From Gammaproteobacteria bacterium (GTDB taxonomy: Bacteria; Pseudomonadota; Gammaproteobacteria; Burkholderiales; Burkholderiaceae_C), in NCBI GenBank assembly GCA_018820395.1, contig JAHJOG010000114.1, forward strand, positions 1-47,759: DNA of 47,759 nt. The letters are read 5' to 3'. Both the position numbers and the translations under genes were made by a program. Shown here one piece after another: positions 7,599-15,748 of this stretch. The notes under the pieces are model-generated. The model made no database searches. It had not been told where the DNA came from and worked only from the letters and a program-made list of their open reading frames with translations. Position 1 is the stretch's first letter, and each line of letters begins with the position of its first letter.

Positions 7599-8745
7599 GC
7601 GTCACGTGTCCTCCGCCACCGTGGTCGGCGTTGCCGAATCCGGCCTGGGCATCGCACCGCCCGGCACCACTGCCATCGACCTCATGGCCCAGGCCAGCGT
7701 CCGCGCACTGGACGATGCCGGCTTGTCGCTGAAGGATGTCGACGGCCTGTTCGTTGCCACCTCGCAGGCCCGCTTCGGCCCCATGGTGCTGGCCGAGTAC
7801 CTGGGCCTGTCGCCCACCGTGTTCGACGGCACGCAGGTGGGCGGCAGCTCGTTCATGTCGCACCTGGCACATGCCGTGCTGGCCATCGAGGCCGGCCAGT
7901 GCCAGGTGGCGCTGATCGCCTATGGCAGCACGCAACGTTCGATGTCGCGCGCGCAGGCCTCGGTGCCCGACTTCAATCCATACGAAGCGCCCTTCAAGCC
8001 GATGCTTCCGGTGGCGGCCTATGCATTGGCGGCCGGTCGCCACATGCACGAGTTCGGCACCACGCGCGAGCACCTGGCCGAAGTCGCTGTCGCCGCGCGC
8101 CAATGGGCACTGCTCAATCCCAAGGCGTGGGAGAAGGAGCCGCTCACCGTGCAAGACGTGTTGTCCTCGCGAATGGTGTCCGACCCACTGTCGGTGCGGG
8201 ACTGCTGCCTGGTGCTCGACGGCGGCGGTGCAATGGTCATCACCTCCAGAGCGCGCGCCGCCGCGTGCCGCCAGAAGCCGGTGCACGTGCTCGGCACCGG
8301 CCAGGCGCTGGGCCACGCGACCATCGCCAACATGCCGGACCTCACCACCACCGTGGCGCGCGAAGCCGGCCAGCGTGCCTTCGCCATGGCCGGGCTGACG
8401 CCGGGCGACGTCGACGTGCTGTCGCTCTACGACGCGTTCACCATCACGCCCATCCTGTTCCTGGAAGACCTGGGCTTCTGCCCCAAGGGCGAAGGCGGAC
8501 GCTTCGTCTCCGGCGGGCACATCGCGCCGGGCGGCGGCCTGCCGGTCAACACCAACGGAGGCGGTCTCTCCTACTGCCACCCCGGCATGTACGGCTTGCT
8601 CGGCATGGTCGAGACGGTGCGGCAGATCCGCGGCGAAGCCGGCGCGCGGCAGGTGAAGGACTGCCACATCGGGCTTGCGCACGGCAACGGGGCCGTGCTG
8701 TCGAGCCAGTGCACGGCGATATTTGGCAGTGATGCCGTGCTTTAG
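7591..8745 (+). CDS. Thiolase-like protein (SCP2 / DUF35-associated class)
   Basis: 384 residues with the thiolase fold. The nucleophile-loop region reads VGGSSFMSHLAHA near residues 79-91 and lacks the usual catalytic cysteine, as is common in DUF35-associated thiolases. The C-terminal GGGLSYCHPGMYG segment preserves the His-Pro motif, and a CHIGLAHGNG segment follows. These proteins cleave CoA thioesters by retro-Claisen or retro-aldol chemistry together with DUF35 proteins. It is the last gene of the operon; its stop (8743-8745) is followed by the toxin-antitoxin promoter region. The start at 7591 lies inside the upstream gene after a GAGGAGG ribosome site. Confidence 0.85.
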   Translation: MAERHVSSATVVGVAESGLGIAPPGTTAIDLMAQASVRALDDAGLSLKDVDGLFVATSQARFGPMVLAEYLGLSPTVFDGTQVGGSSFMSHLAHAVLAIEAGQCQVALIAYGSTQRSMSRAQASVPDFNPYEAPFKPMLPVAAYALAAGRHMHEFGTTREHLAEVAVAARQWALLNPKAWEKEPLTVQDVLSSRMVSDPLSVRDCCLVLDGGGAMVITSRARAAACRQKPVHVLGTGQALGHATIANMPDLTTTVAREAGQRAFAMAGLTPGDVDVLSLYDAFTITPILFLEDLGFCPKGEGGRFVSGGHIAPGGGLPVNTNGGGLSYCHPGMYGLLGMVETVRQIRGEAGARQVKDCHIGLAHGNGAVLSSQCTAIFGSDAVL

Positions 8746-8764
8746 CTTGCACACAAGCGGTTGA

Positions 8765-8789
8765 AATGTACGGAAATTTACCGTACATT
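8765..8789. promoter_or_regulatory. Palindromic operator of the toxin-antitoxin pair
   Basis: Inverted repeat with 9-bp arms AATGTACGG (8765-8773) and CCGTACATT (8781-8789) around a 7-bp AT-rich centre, ending 22 bp before the antitoxin ATG. Its position fits an operator bound by the ribbon-helix-helix antitoxin for autoregulation, as in characterised DUF1778/GNAT modules. The binding itself is inferred. Confidence 0.7.
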
Positions 8790-8811
8790 CGGTGAGAAAG
8801 AGAGGTTTGCC

Positions 8812-9099
8812 ATGTCCACCGATGTCACCCGAACCGAGCGTGTCGAAGCCCGCATCGCACCTGACGTACTGGCAGTTGTCCGGCGCGCGGCAGAGATCGA
8901 AGGGCGCAGCCTCAGCGACTTCCTCGTGGGCGCCGCGCAAGAAGCGGCGCGTCGCACGATCGAGCAGACGCAGATCATCCGGCTGTCGATCGAAGAACAA
9001 CAACGCTTTGCTTCGTTGCTGCTCGACCCCCCTGCGCTTTCTCCTGCAATGGCGCGCGCGGCCAAGGCCCACAAGAAACTCATCATCTCTCGCCGGTGA
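8812..9099 (+). CDS. DUF1778 antitoxin (TacA/AtaR type)
   Basis: 95 residues. The N-terminus (RVEARIAPDVLAVVRRAAEIEGRSLSDF) is a ribbon-helix-helix DNA-binding domain. The C-terminal tail, from about residue 55, would wrap and neutralise the acetyltransferase toxin. The ATG at 8812 is chosen over an in-frame TTG at 8761 because a GAGAAAGAGAGG ribosome site lies just upstream and because the TTG would put the operator inside the coding region. Its stop overlaps the toxin start by 4 bases (GTGA), the standard arrangement for antitoxin-first modules. It would repress its own operon, with corepression by the toxin. Confidence 0.9.
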   Translation: MSTDVTRTERVEARIAPDVLAVVRRAAEIEGRSLSDFLVGAAQEAARRTIEQTQIIRLSIEEQQRFASLLLDPPALSPAMARAAKAHKKLIISRR

Positions 9100-9596
9100 C
9101 CGGTCGATTCCGCCTGGTGGCGCTGGCGCCAGACCATGATCGCGCAGCTTTCGACTGCGGCAGCGATCCTCTCGACAAATATCTGCGAGAGCAAGCGTCG
9201 CAGGACATGCGCCGCCGCACCAGCGTGTGCTACGTTGCCATCGACGAGGCGACGAACGCGATCGCCGGGTATTACACGCTCGCGGCAAGCAGCGTGCCTC
9301 TCACCGACCTGTCCGAGGCGATGGCAAAGAAGCTCCCGCGATATCCCCTTGTTCCCGTCGCGCGCGTAGGCCGCCTTGCGGTGAGCGTGGCATTCCAGAA
9401 GCGTCAGCTCGGCGCGGCGCTGCTGTGGGACGCGGGGCTGCGCGCCATGCAGTCAGGGATGGGCGTCTTCGCGCTGGTCGTCGATGCCAAGGACAAGACT
9501 GCGGCCTCTTTCTACAAGCATCACGGCTTCGTCAGTTTCAGCAGCAACCCGCTGGCGTACGTGCTGCCGATTGCAACCCTTGCAAAGACAAAGTGA
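9096..9596 (+). CDS. GNAT-family toxin (TacT/AtaT type)
   Basis: 166 residues with a GNAT fold. The N-terminal FDCGSDPLDKYLREQASQ (19-36) is typical of this toxin class. Motif A, VARVGRLAVSVAFQKRQLGAALL at 88-110, contains the acetyl-CoA pyrophosphate loop (QKRQLGA). The presumed catalytic Tyr140 sits in SFYKHHGF and has the same number as the catalytic Tyr of Salmonella TacT. Toxins of this family acetylate the amino group of aminoacyl-tRNAs and stop translation. The start is GTG, overlapping the antitoxin stop. The module abuts the presumed island boundary on its chromosomal side. Confidence 0.9.
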   Translation: MTGRFRLVALAPDHDRAAFDCGSDPLDKYLREQASQDMRRRTSVCYVAIDEATNAIAGYYTLAASSVPLTDLSEAMAKKLPRYPLVPVARVGRLAVSVAFQKRQLGAALLWDAGLRAMQSGMGVFALVVDAKDKTAASFYKHHGFVSFSSNPLAYVLPIATLAKTK

Positions 9597-9664
9597 GCTG
9601 TTGCACGTGCGACGTGTTGCGGCGCAACGCGGCTTAATGAAGAGGAGAGGTTGCAGAAAAGAAA

Positions 9665-9700
9665 AAAGGAAAAAAAACGGGCCGCGAGGGCCCGATTTTC
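9665..9700 (-). terminator. Rho-independent terminator of the tRNA-Asp gene
   Basis: On the minus strand a 6-bp GC stem (CGGGCC/GGCCCG, 9678-9694, 5-nt loop) is followed by a long T-run (complement of 9661-9677). It lies directly downstream of the tRNA 3' end at 9709, as expected for a native tRNA transcription unit. It may also stop the toxin transcript arriving from the plus strand, where a short TTTTC follows the stem. Confidence 0.75.
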
Positions 9701-9708
9701 TTGATGCT

Positions 9709-9755
9709 TGGCGGAGTGGACGGGACTCGAACCCGCGACCCCCGGCGTGACAGGC
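9709..9755 (-). tRNA. tRNA-Asp 3' fragment (attachment-site remnant)
   Basis: Read on the minus strand, the segment holds the 3' half of an Asp tRNA: anticodon loop and stem with GTC anticodon (CCTGTCACG), variable loop GGGGTC, T-arm GCGGGTTCGAGTCCCGT, acceptor strand CCACTCCG and encoded CCA. Homology ends at 9755 inside the 5' side of the anticodon stem, and no D-arm or 5' acceptor strand follows. This is the pattern of a displaced 3' end left when a tyrosine recombinase integrates into a tRNA gene. It keeps its own terminator on the left, so the left flank is original chromosome and the element extends to the right. An intact tRNA-Asp should lie beyond 47759. Confidence 0.8.
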
Positions 9756-9871
9756 AGTTAATCGTGGACATCGATGGACTGCCATGGAATGTTAATATCG
9801 TTATAAAGCAACAGGTTGCGTCGTCTTTTTGTCCATAACGGGTTGTGTTCGTATACTGAAATCCAGCGATT

Positions 9872-9892
9872 TTTAGGACACCTTTAGGACAC
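9872..9892 (+). repeat. Tandem 10-bp repeats before the integrase
   Basis: Two copies of TTTAGGACAC at 9872-9881 and 9883-9892, spaced 11 bp (one helical turn). The second copy contains the AGGA ribosome site for the ATG at 9896. Position and spacing suggest recombinase arm-type binding sites that could also autoregulate the gene; this is inferred. Confidence 0.6.
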
Positions 9893-9895
9893 GAC

Positions 9896-11272
9896 ATGGC
9901 AAGGCTGACCGTACGAGCACTCGAATCCCTCAAGCCGAAGAGCGCCAGCTACAAGGTGACCGTCGACCGTGACCTTTACATGCGCGTCGCCGTCGACGGA
10001 ATCAAGACTTGGCTGGTCCGCTACGTGATCGCTGGACGCCAGATCCAGGTGCGCCTGCCTCGACCTTACGGCAGCAGCGGCGCCGATGGCCACATGTCGC
10101 TCGCTCAAGCCGTGGCGGAAAACGTCCGCATCCAGGCACTGGCCCATGACGGGATCGACTTCCAATTCCAGCGAGCTGAACTCGACGAGGCTGCCAAGCT
10201 TGCAATGGCACAGGCCGAGACGATGAACACCCCGTTCCGCGTGCTCTTCAATACGTGGCTCACGGACGGTGTCAGCCGAGAAGACGGGAACGCAGAGCTT
10301 CGTCGGACGTTCGACAAAGACATCCTCCCCACCATCGGCGATCTACCGGTGCGGGAGGTGAATGACGGTCACCTGCTCGAGTTGCTGCGCAAGGTGGGAC
10401 GAGAACGCGGCCGCGGGCGGACAGCAGAACGGATGCTCAGCGAGTGCCGGCAAATGTATGGCTGGGCGATCAAGCGGCAACCCTGGCGGTCGTTACTCAC
10501 ACACGGTAGCCCGGCCGAGCTGGTGGAGTTGAAGCAGGTGGTTCTCCAGGGTTACGAGCCTGGAATTCGGGAGCGGACGTTGAGCGTTGACGAACTCAGA
10601 GAACTGCGCGACATCTTCGCGAAGACGACCCAGGCCTACGAGGAATCGGCAAACAGGACAGTCGCTGTCCGCCCGCTGCAGATGGAGAGTCAGCTTGCGC
10701 TCTGGATCTGCCTGGGCGCGGGCTGCCGCATTGGCGAACTTCTAAAGGCCCGATGGGAGAGCGTTGATTTGGACAACGGCGTCTGGTTTGTCCCTAAGAA
10801 AGACACGAAGACGAAAGTCGACTGGACGGTTTTCCTATCGCCATTTGCGCTTCAGCAGTTCAAGGCACTTCATGCGCTGACGAGCAAGAACCCGTGGTGC
10901 TTCCCGGCAACGCAGAAGGAGGACACGCATGTGTGCATAAAGTCAGTCAGCAAGCAGGTCGGGGACCGTCAGGTGCGATTCAAGGATGGCAAGGCGCTGA
11001 AGAATCGGCGGCAAGACAACACGCTGGTCCTTGCGAGCGGGAAGAACGAAGAATGGACGCCTCACGACCTGCGGCGCACGGCCTCGACCATGATGCAGGC
11101 GCTGGGTGTGCATCCTGATGTGATCGACCGGTGCCAGAACCACATCATTCCCGGTAGTAAGGTGCGGAGACACTACCTACATCATGATTACGCCGCCGAG
11201 AAGCGTGCAGCATGGGCCATGCTCGGTCACCGAATCGAGACAATCTTTTCCTTCGAGCAAGCTGCGGCGTGA
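9896..11272 (+). CDS. Tyrosine recombinase / island integrase
   Basis: 458 residues, close to other large island integrases. It has an N-terminal arm-binding domain (MARLTVRALESLKPKSASYKV), a core-binding domain near residues 110-215 (FRVLFNTWLTDG), and a catalytic domain. The catalytic Arg is in GAGCRIGELLKARW, a Lys in KKDTKTKVDW, the HxxR box in TPHDLRRTAS, and the probable nucleophilic Tyr in RRHYLHHDY. It should catalyse site-specific integration and excision of the island at a tRNA gene. It lies 140 bp from the tRNA-Asp 3' remnant, the usual place for the integrase of an element inserted there. Unusually, another tRNA 3' piece follows 41 bp after its stop. Confidence 0.92.
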   Translation: MARLTVRALESLKPKSASYKVTVDRDLYMRVAVDGIKTWLVRYVIAGRQIQVRLPRPYGSSGADGHMSLAQAVAENVRIQALAHDGIDFQFQRAELDEAAKLAMAQAETMNTPFRVLFNTWLTDGVSREDGNAELRRTFDKDILPTIGDLPVREVNDGHLLELLRKVGRERGRGRTAERMLSECRQMYGWAIKRQPWRSLLTHGSPAELVELKQVVLQGYEPGIRERTLSVDELRELRDIFAKTTQAYEESANRTVAVRPLQMESQLALWICLGAGCRIGELLKARWESVDLDNGVWFVPKKDTKTKVDWTVFLSPFALQQFKALHALTSKNPWCFPATQKEDTHVCIKSVSKQVGDRQVRFKDGKALKNRRQDNTLVLASGKNEEWTPHDLRRTASTMMQALGVHPDVIDRCQNHIIPGSKVRRHYLHHDYAAEKRAAWAMLGHRIETIFSFEQAAA

Positions 11273-11313
11273 TCCGCAATCTGGTTCGCTAGCATCTTTC
11301 AGTGAATGCTTGT

Positions 11314-11362
11314 CGGATTGTTAATCCGTAGGTCGAGTGTTCGAGTCACTCAGGGCCCACCA
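11314..11362 (+). tRNA. tRNA 3' fragment with Asn (GTT) anticodon
   Basis: The segment folds as the 3' part of a tRNA: anticodon arm with a 7-nt loop TTGTTAA (11318-11324, anticodon GTT), variable loop, a T-arm with GAGTG/CACTC stem and TTCGAGT loop (11335-11351), acceptor 3' strand AGGGCCC (11352-11358), discriminator A and CCA at 11360-11362. Nothing upstream resembles a D-arm or the 5' acceptor strand, so the gene is incomplete. It points opposite to the tRNA-Asp remnant and ends 9 bp before the IS66 left end. It is most simply an att-type remnant of a second integration event. The amino-acid identity rests on the anticodon only. Confidence 0.7.
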
Positions 11363-11475
11363 CCCATTTCTGTAAGCGTGGCCTCAAGGCCCTCTGGTAA
11401 TACCGAGCCGACATGAGCAGGATCGCCGGATCGTGCTCACGCTTGGATGTGTGCATTTAATCGTTACGTCCACAC

Positions 11476-11862
11476 ATGGACAAGCGACTCACTTCGGGCA
11501 AAGACACACGACGCAAGCACAGCGATGCGCTCAAGCAAGAACTGGTCGAGCGCAGTCTCGAGCCTGGTGCCTCAGTTGCCGCCATCGCGCAGGAGCATGG
11601 CATCAACGCGAACCTGCTGTTCAATTGGCGACGGCTTCGACTGGGTGCGCAAGGGGCTGCAGTCCAAGAAGCTGTGCCTCCAACACTGTTGCCCGTCACG
11701 GTCCAGATGGATGAGGCACCGAAGTCCTCGAAGGCCATCGCACCGCGACCATCGAACAGCGTGATCGAGATTGACGTCGGTGCCACCCGCGTGCGACTGC
11801 GTGGCGCAGTCGACGAAGCCAGCGTGCGCTGCGTGCTGCGCTTGCTCGGTGCCATCGCGTGA
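11476..11862 (+). CDS. tnpA: IS66 TnpA (OrfA)
   Basis: 128 residues. The N-terminal helix-turn-helix of the IS66 OrfA family is clear: RRKHSDALKQELVERSLEP then VAAIAQEHGINANLLFNWRR (about residues 12-52). The C-terminal part (IEIDVGATRVRLRGAVDEASVRCVLRLL) is the conserved tail. It probably binds the element ends. The stop overlaps the tnpB start by 4 bases, as usual in this family. The reading frame looks intact, unlike tnpC. Confidence 0.9.
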   Translation: MDKRLTSGKDTRRKHSDALKQELVERSLEPGASVAAIAQEHGINANLLFNWRRLRLGAQGAAVQEAVPPTLLPVTVQMDEAPKSSKAIAPRPSNSVIEIDVGATRVRLRGAVDEASVRCVLRLLGAIA

Positions 11863-12206
11863 TCGGCCTTCCTTCAAACACCCGTGTGTGGATCGTGGCC
11901 GGCCACACCGACATGAGGAAGGGCTTCGGTGGCCTGGCGGCCATGGTGCAGACCGCGCTGGCCGCCAACCCGTTCTGCGGCCACGTCTTCGTCTTCCGCG
12001 GCAAGCGCGGCGACATCCTGAAGGTCCTGTGGTTCGATGGCCAAGGGCTGATGTCGCTGGCCAAGCGGCTTGAGCGCGGCCGCTTCGTCTGGCCGCAAGC
12101 CACGTCCGGTGGCATCTCGCTCACACCGGCGCAGCTCTCCATGCTGCTCGAAGGCATCGATTGGCGCATGCCGGTGCGCACGCACGAGCCCTTGCTCGCT
12201 GCCTGA
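11859..12206 (+). CDS. tnpB: IS66 TnpB (OrfB)
   Basis: 115 residues of the IS66 OrfB family (this TnpB is unrelated to the IS200/IS605 TnpB nucleases). Conserved segments are TDMRKGFGGLAAMVQ, HVFVFRGKRGDILKVLWFDGQGL and FVWPQATSGGISLTPAQLSMLLEGIDWR. The protein is required for IS66 transposition, but its biochemical role is not established. The frame is intact and translationally coupled to tnpA. Confidence 0.92.
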   Translation: MIGLPSNTRVWIVAGHTDMRKGFGGLAAMVQTALAANPFCGHVFVFRGKRGDILKVLWFDGQGLMSLAKRLERGRFVWPQATSGGISLTPAQLSMLLEGIDWRMPVRTHEPLLAA

Positions 12207-13679
12207 TCGACCTGCACTGACGAGCGCACTACTGGATAAGAATTCCTCCGGTGTAGCACCAATGTTCGAAGAGCTTGAGGTCTGGCACAGTAGAGGACGT
12301 GACGACGCCGACCCACGACTCCACCACACCCCATACCGTTGAGGGTCTGTTGCGAGTGGTCGAGGAGAGAGACGCCGAAGTGGTGCTTTTGAAGCTCATG
12401 GTCGACAAGCTCAAACTGCAGTTGCTGCGCAGCGCGCGAGCCCGCTTCGGCGCGTCAAGCGAGCAGCTCGATGAACCCGCAAATCGCTCTTCTGGAAGGG
12501 GCACCACTGTATGAACAGCCGGCACCGATTGTTGCGGCTGCGCCCGATGCTGCCAACGCACCATAGATCGATCGCAAGCTCCCCGGCCACCTGCCGCGCG
12601 AGAACCAGATCTATCGACCCGAGGCAACGCCCGCGCACCATGATGCAAGTGGCCAAGCGTGCGGCTGCACTGCATGCGACGGTCGTCTTCGCCTGATTGG
12701 CCAGGACGTCTCCGAACAACTGGAGTACGTGCCCTCGCGCTTCAAGGTGATCCGGCACGTGCGCCCGAAGCTGGCCTGCGTGGTTTGCGAGGCGATCTTC
12801 CAGGCGGCAGCGCCAAGCCGCCCGATTGCGCGCGGTGTCGCCGGCTCTGCGTTGTTGGCCAACGTGCTGGTGTCCAAGTACTGCGATCACATCCCGCTGC
12901 ATCGCCTGGGCCGCATCTACAGTCGCGACGGCGTCGACATCGACCGCTCCACCATGGCCGGCTGGGTCGGCCAGAGCGAGAAGCTGTTCGACCCGCTGGT
13001 TGCCGCGCTCGGGCGCTACACGCTGGATGGCGAGAAGGTGCATGCCGACGACACGCCAGTGGCGGTGCTCGATCCCGGCCGTGGTCGCACCAAGACCGGC
13101 CGGCTGTGGGTCTACGTGCGAGACGACCGGCCGGCCGGCAGCACAGAACCGCCGGCGGCCTGGTATCGCTACTCGCCCGACCGCAAGGGCGAGCATCCGC
13201 AGGCGCACCTCGCAAACTACAGCGGCGTGCTTCAAGCGGATGCGTACGGTGGCTACGGGAAGATCTACGCGAGCGGGCGCGTCGTCGAAGCCGCATGTTG
13301 GGCGCACGCGCGACGACCTTTCTGGGACCTGCACGAGAGTCAGGGCAAGGTCGCCGGCTCCATCGCTCACCAGGCGTTGCAGCGCATTGCTGCGCTGTAC
13401 GCCATCGAAGCGCAGATCCGCGGGCAACCGCCTGAGGTGCGACGCGAGACTCGACAAGCCCGCGCCGGGCCGCTGCTCGAAGACCTGCATGCGTGGTTCA
13501 CCAGCATGCTGGGCCAAGTGTCGAGGAAGTCCGAGCTGGCGCGCGCCATCGGCTACTCGCTGGTACGCTGGCGGTCGCTCACGCGCTACCGTGACGATGG
13601 CCGTATCGAGATCGACAACAACGCCGCCCAGCGGGCGCTGCGCGGTGTGGCAATGGCTTGTTCATAGTGCCCCACTTCG

Positions 13680-15748
13680 TTAAGTGCTTGAAAACATTGA
13701 GATCTGGTTCTCGGAAAAAACCTGACACGGGCGATCTGTTCGGGTGATGGCGTCGATCACCCGTTGATCCAGCAGATCGCTCGCGCGAATCTGATACGGC
13801 GCGCGCGCAACGACCTGCTCAGCGGGCAGCAATCCTTCCTTGATGAGGCGCCGGATTCGGTGGTTGTTGACGCTGAGCTTGGCGGCCGCCTCCGACATGG
13901 TCAACCACTCGCCTTCCTTGTGCGCCGAGCGGTACGCACGGATGTCGTTAACCATGCGCACGGACCAGACGCGGTGCGCAGTCCAAGTCTTGCACTGACC
14001 GGTGGGCAGGCCCATGCGGTTGAGTGTCGCGGCGATGTGTTCGTCGGACCACCTAGTCGCCATGCTGCGCATCACGGCCAATGCCTCCTCTGGAGTGCGG
14101 CAGCCATGCTCACCGGAACGCGGCTTGATGACCTTCACCTGCGAATGCTGTCCGCCGCGCCAATGGATCGTCAGCACAACTTCGCGGGCCGCGTCGTCGA
14201 CATCGGCAACGATGTCTTTGACGAGGGAACGCAGCAGCTGCTGTCGCGAGCGCATCGTCACACCCGGCGCGTTCCACGCACCGGCAAGATCCTCTGCCAA
14301 GCCGGACAAGTCGGGCTTCGCCGTCGCCTGCTTCTGTTCGACTGCGTTCAAGCGCTGCTCACAGGCGAGCACGCGTTGCAACGCGGTCTCCCAGGACTTC
14401 TCGAGTTGCGCGGCGATCAAGCGGTTGACCGGATCGCAGGCTGCATAACGGCGCTCTGCGAGCGTGGCGTCGTAGCGCGCCTGCTGCAGCTCGAGTTCCG
14501 AAATGCGTCGTTGATCAGCCTGGACTTCAATGTGCCTCCGTTCGGCGTGCAGAGCAGCTTCTATGGCCAGAGGCTCGACCGAACGCAACAGTTCCCGGGC
14601 GACCGCTTCGTCGGGCCGACGGCCGCCAAATGTGAAACATCGCGGCTGCGCGAACTGCAGGTTGGGACGGTCGCATCGGTACACTGCCTGAGGCACCCCG
14701 CGCCCTACGTAGGCGACCACAAGACGTCGACCGCAACGTCCACAGGACAGCATTCCGGCGAGCAAGGCCCGGCCGCCGCGCCCTGACTTCGCGCCATCAA
14801 CTTTACCGTAGGCATTGAAGGCAAGCTGCTTCTGATTGCGCTCGAACTCGGCCCAGTCGATGTATGCCTCATGGTGGTCCTTGAGCATCACATCCCACTG
14901 ATCGATCGGCTTGCCGTGCTTATAGGTCTTGCGCAGCCGACCGTCCACCAGTGTCGTGCGCTTCTCAGTCTTACCGTACACGTAGACCCCGGCATAAAAC
15001 GGATTCTTGAGCACCGAGATCACGTTGCGATAGCGGATCGGTGTCCAGTCGAAGCTCACCATCTTCTTGCCGTCCGAGAGGCGCGGGAAATGGACCTCCT
15101 CGGTCGCGAGCGACAGCATCACCTGGCGCGCGCTGCCGAGCTTGCGGAACCGCTCGAAGATCAACCGGATAGTCTCCTGCAGGCGGATGTCCGGATCAAA
15201 CCCGAGCCCGATCTCCCTATGCCAAACATAGCCGATAGGCACGCTGATTCGCAGTTCGCCACGATGGGCCTTGGCACGGGCGGCCTCGAACATCCTCGCG
15301 CGGAGCACACCGAGTTCGAACTCGCTGATGCTGCCCTTCATGCCTAGGAGAAGTCGGTCGTTGGGGCGACATGGGTCGTAAACACCGTCGAGGTCGATGA
15401 CACGGGCTTCGACCAAGCCACAGAGCTCCAGCAGGTGGTGCCAGTCGCGCCCGTTGCGAGCAAGTCGTGAAGCATCGAAGCACAGGACGGCGCCGACTTC
15501 GCCGGCGCAAAGCCATGCCACGAGCCGATCGAACCCGGCCGCGCCACCATGCCGCTGGCGGATCGACCCAGGTCGTCGTCGATGACTTCCACCTGGGCGA
15601 ATCCCCGGCGCCGGGCCTCCGCCACAAGGTCGTACTGGCGGCGTTTACTCTCCAGGTTGGTCTGGACCTGTGTCTGCGTGGATTGGCGCACGTAGACGAC
15701 GGCCTTGCGACGAAGCACGGCGGCTGGCAATAGGTCAGAGTTGCTCAT
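13680..15748 (-). pseudogene. Large serine recombinase, one frameshift
   Basis: Starts at 15748 (MSNSDLLPAAVLRRKAVVYV) with the resolvase N-terminal domain (YVRQS containing the presumed Ser nucleophile, then DDDLGRSASGMVARPG). One base is missing in a G-run near 15535, and the frame continues as WLCAGEVGAVLCFDASRLARNG, which includes the domain's conserved Arg. Next come a Recombinase domain (IGYVWHREIGLGFDPD; NVISVLKNPFYAGVYVYG), a zinc ribbon with CGRCGRR and a later Cys, a long coiled coil (RRISELELQQARYDATLAERR), and a C-terminal helix-turn-helix (WLTMSEAAAKLSVNNHRIRRLIKEG). Total is about 690 residues. Only one lesion is visible, so a sequencing error or programmed shift should be excluded before calling it dead. 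Confidence 0.85.

Noticed and set aside
9709..9755. Complete tRNA-Asp gene
   Set aside because: Only the 3' half is present; no D-arm or 5' acceptor strand follows 9755.
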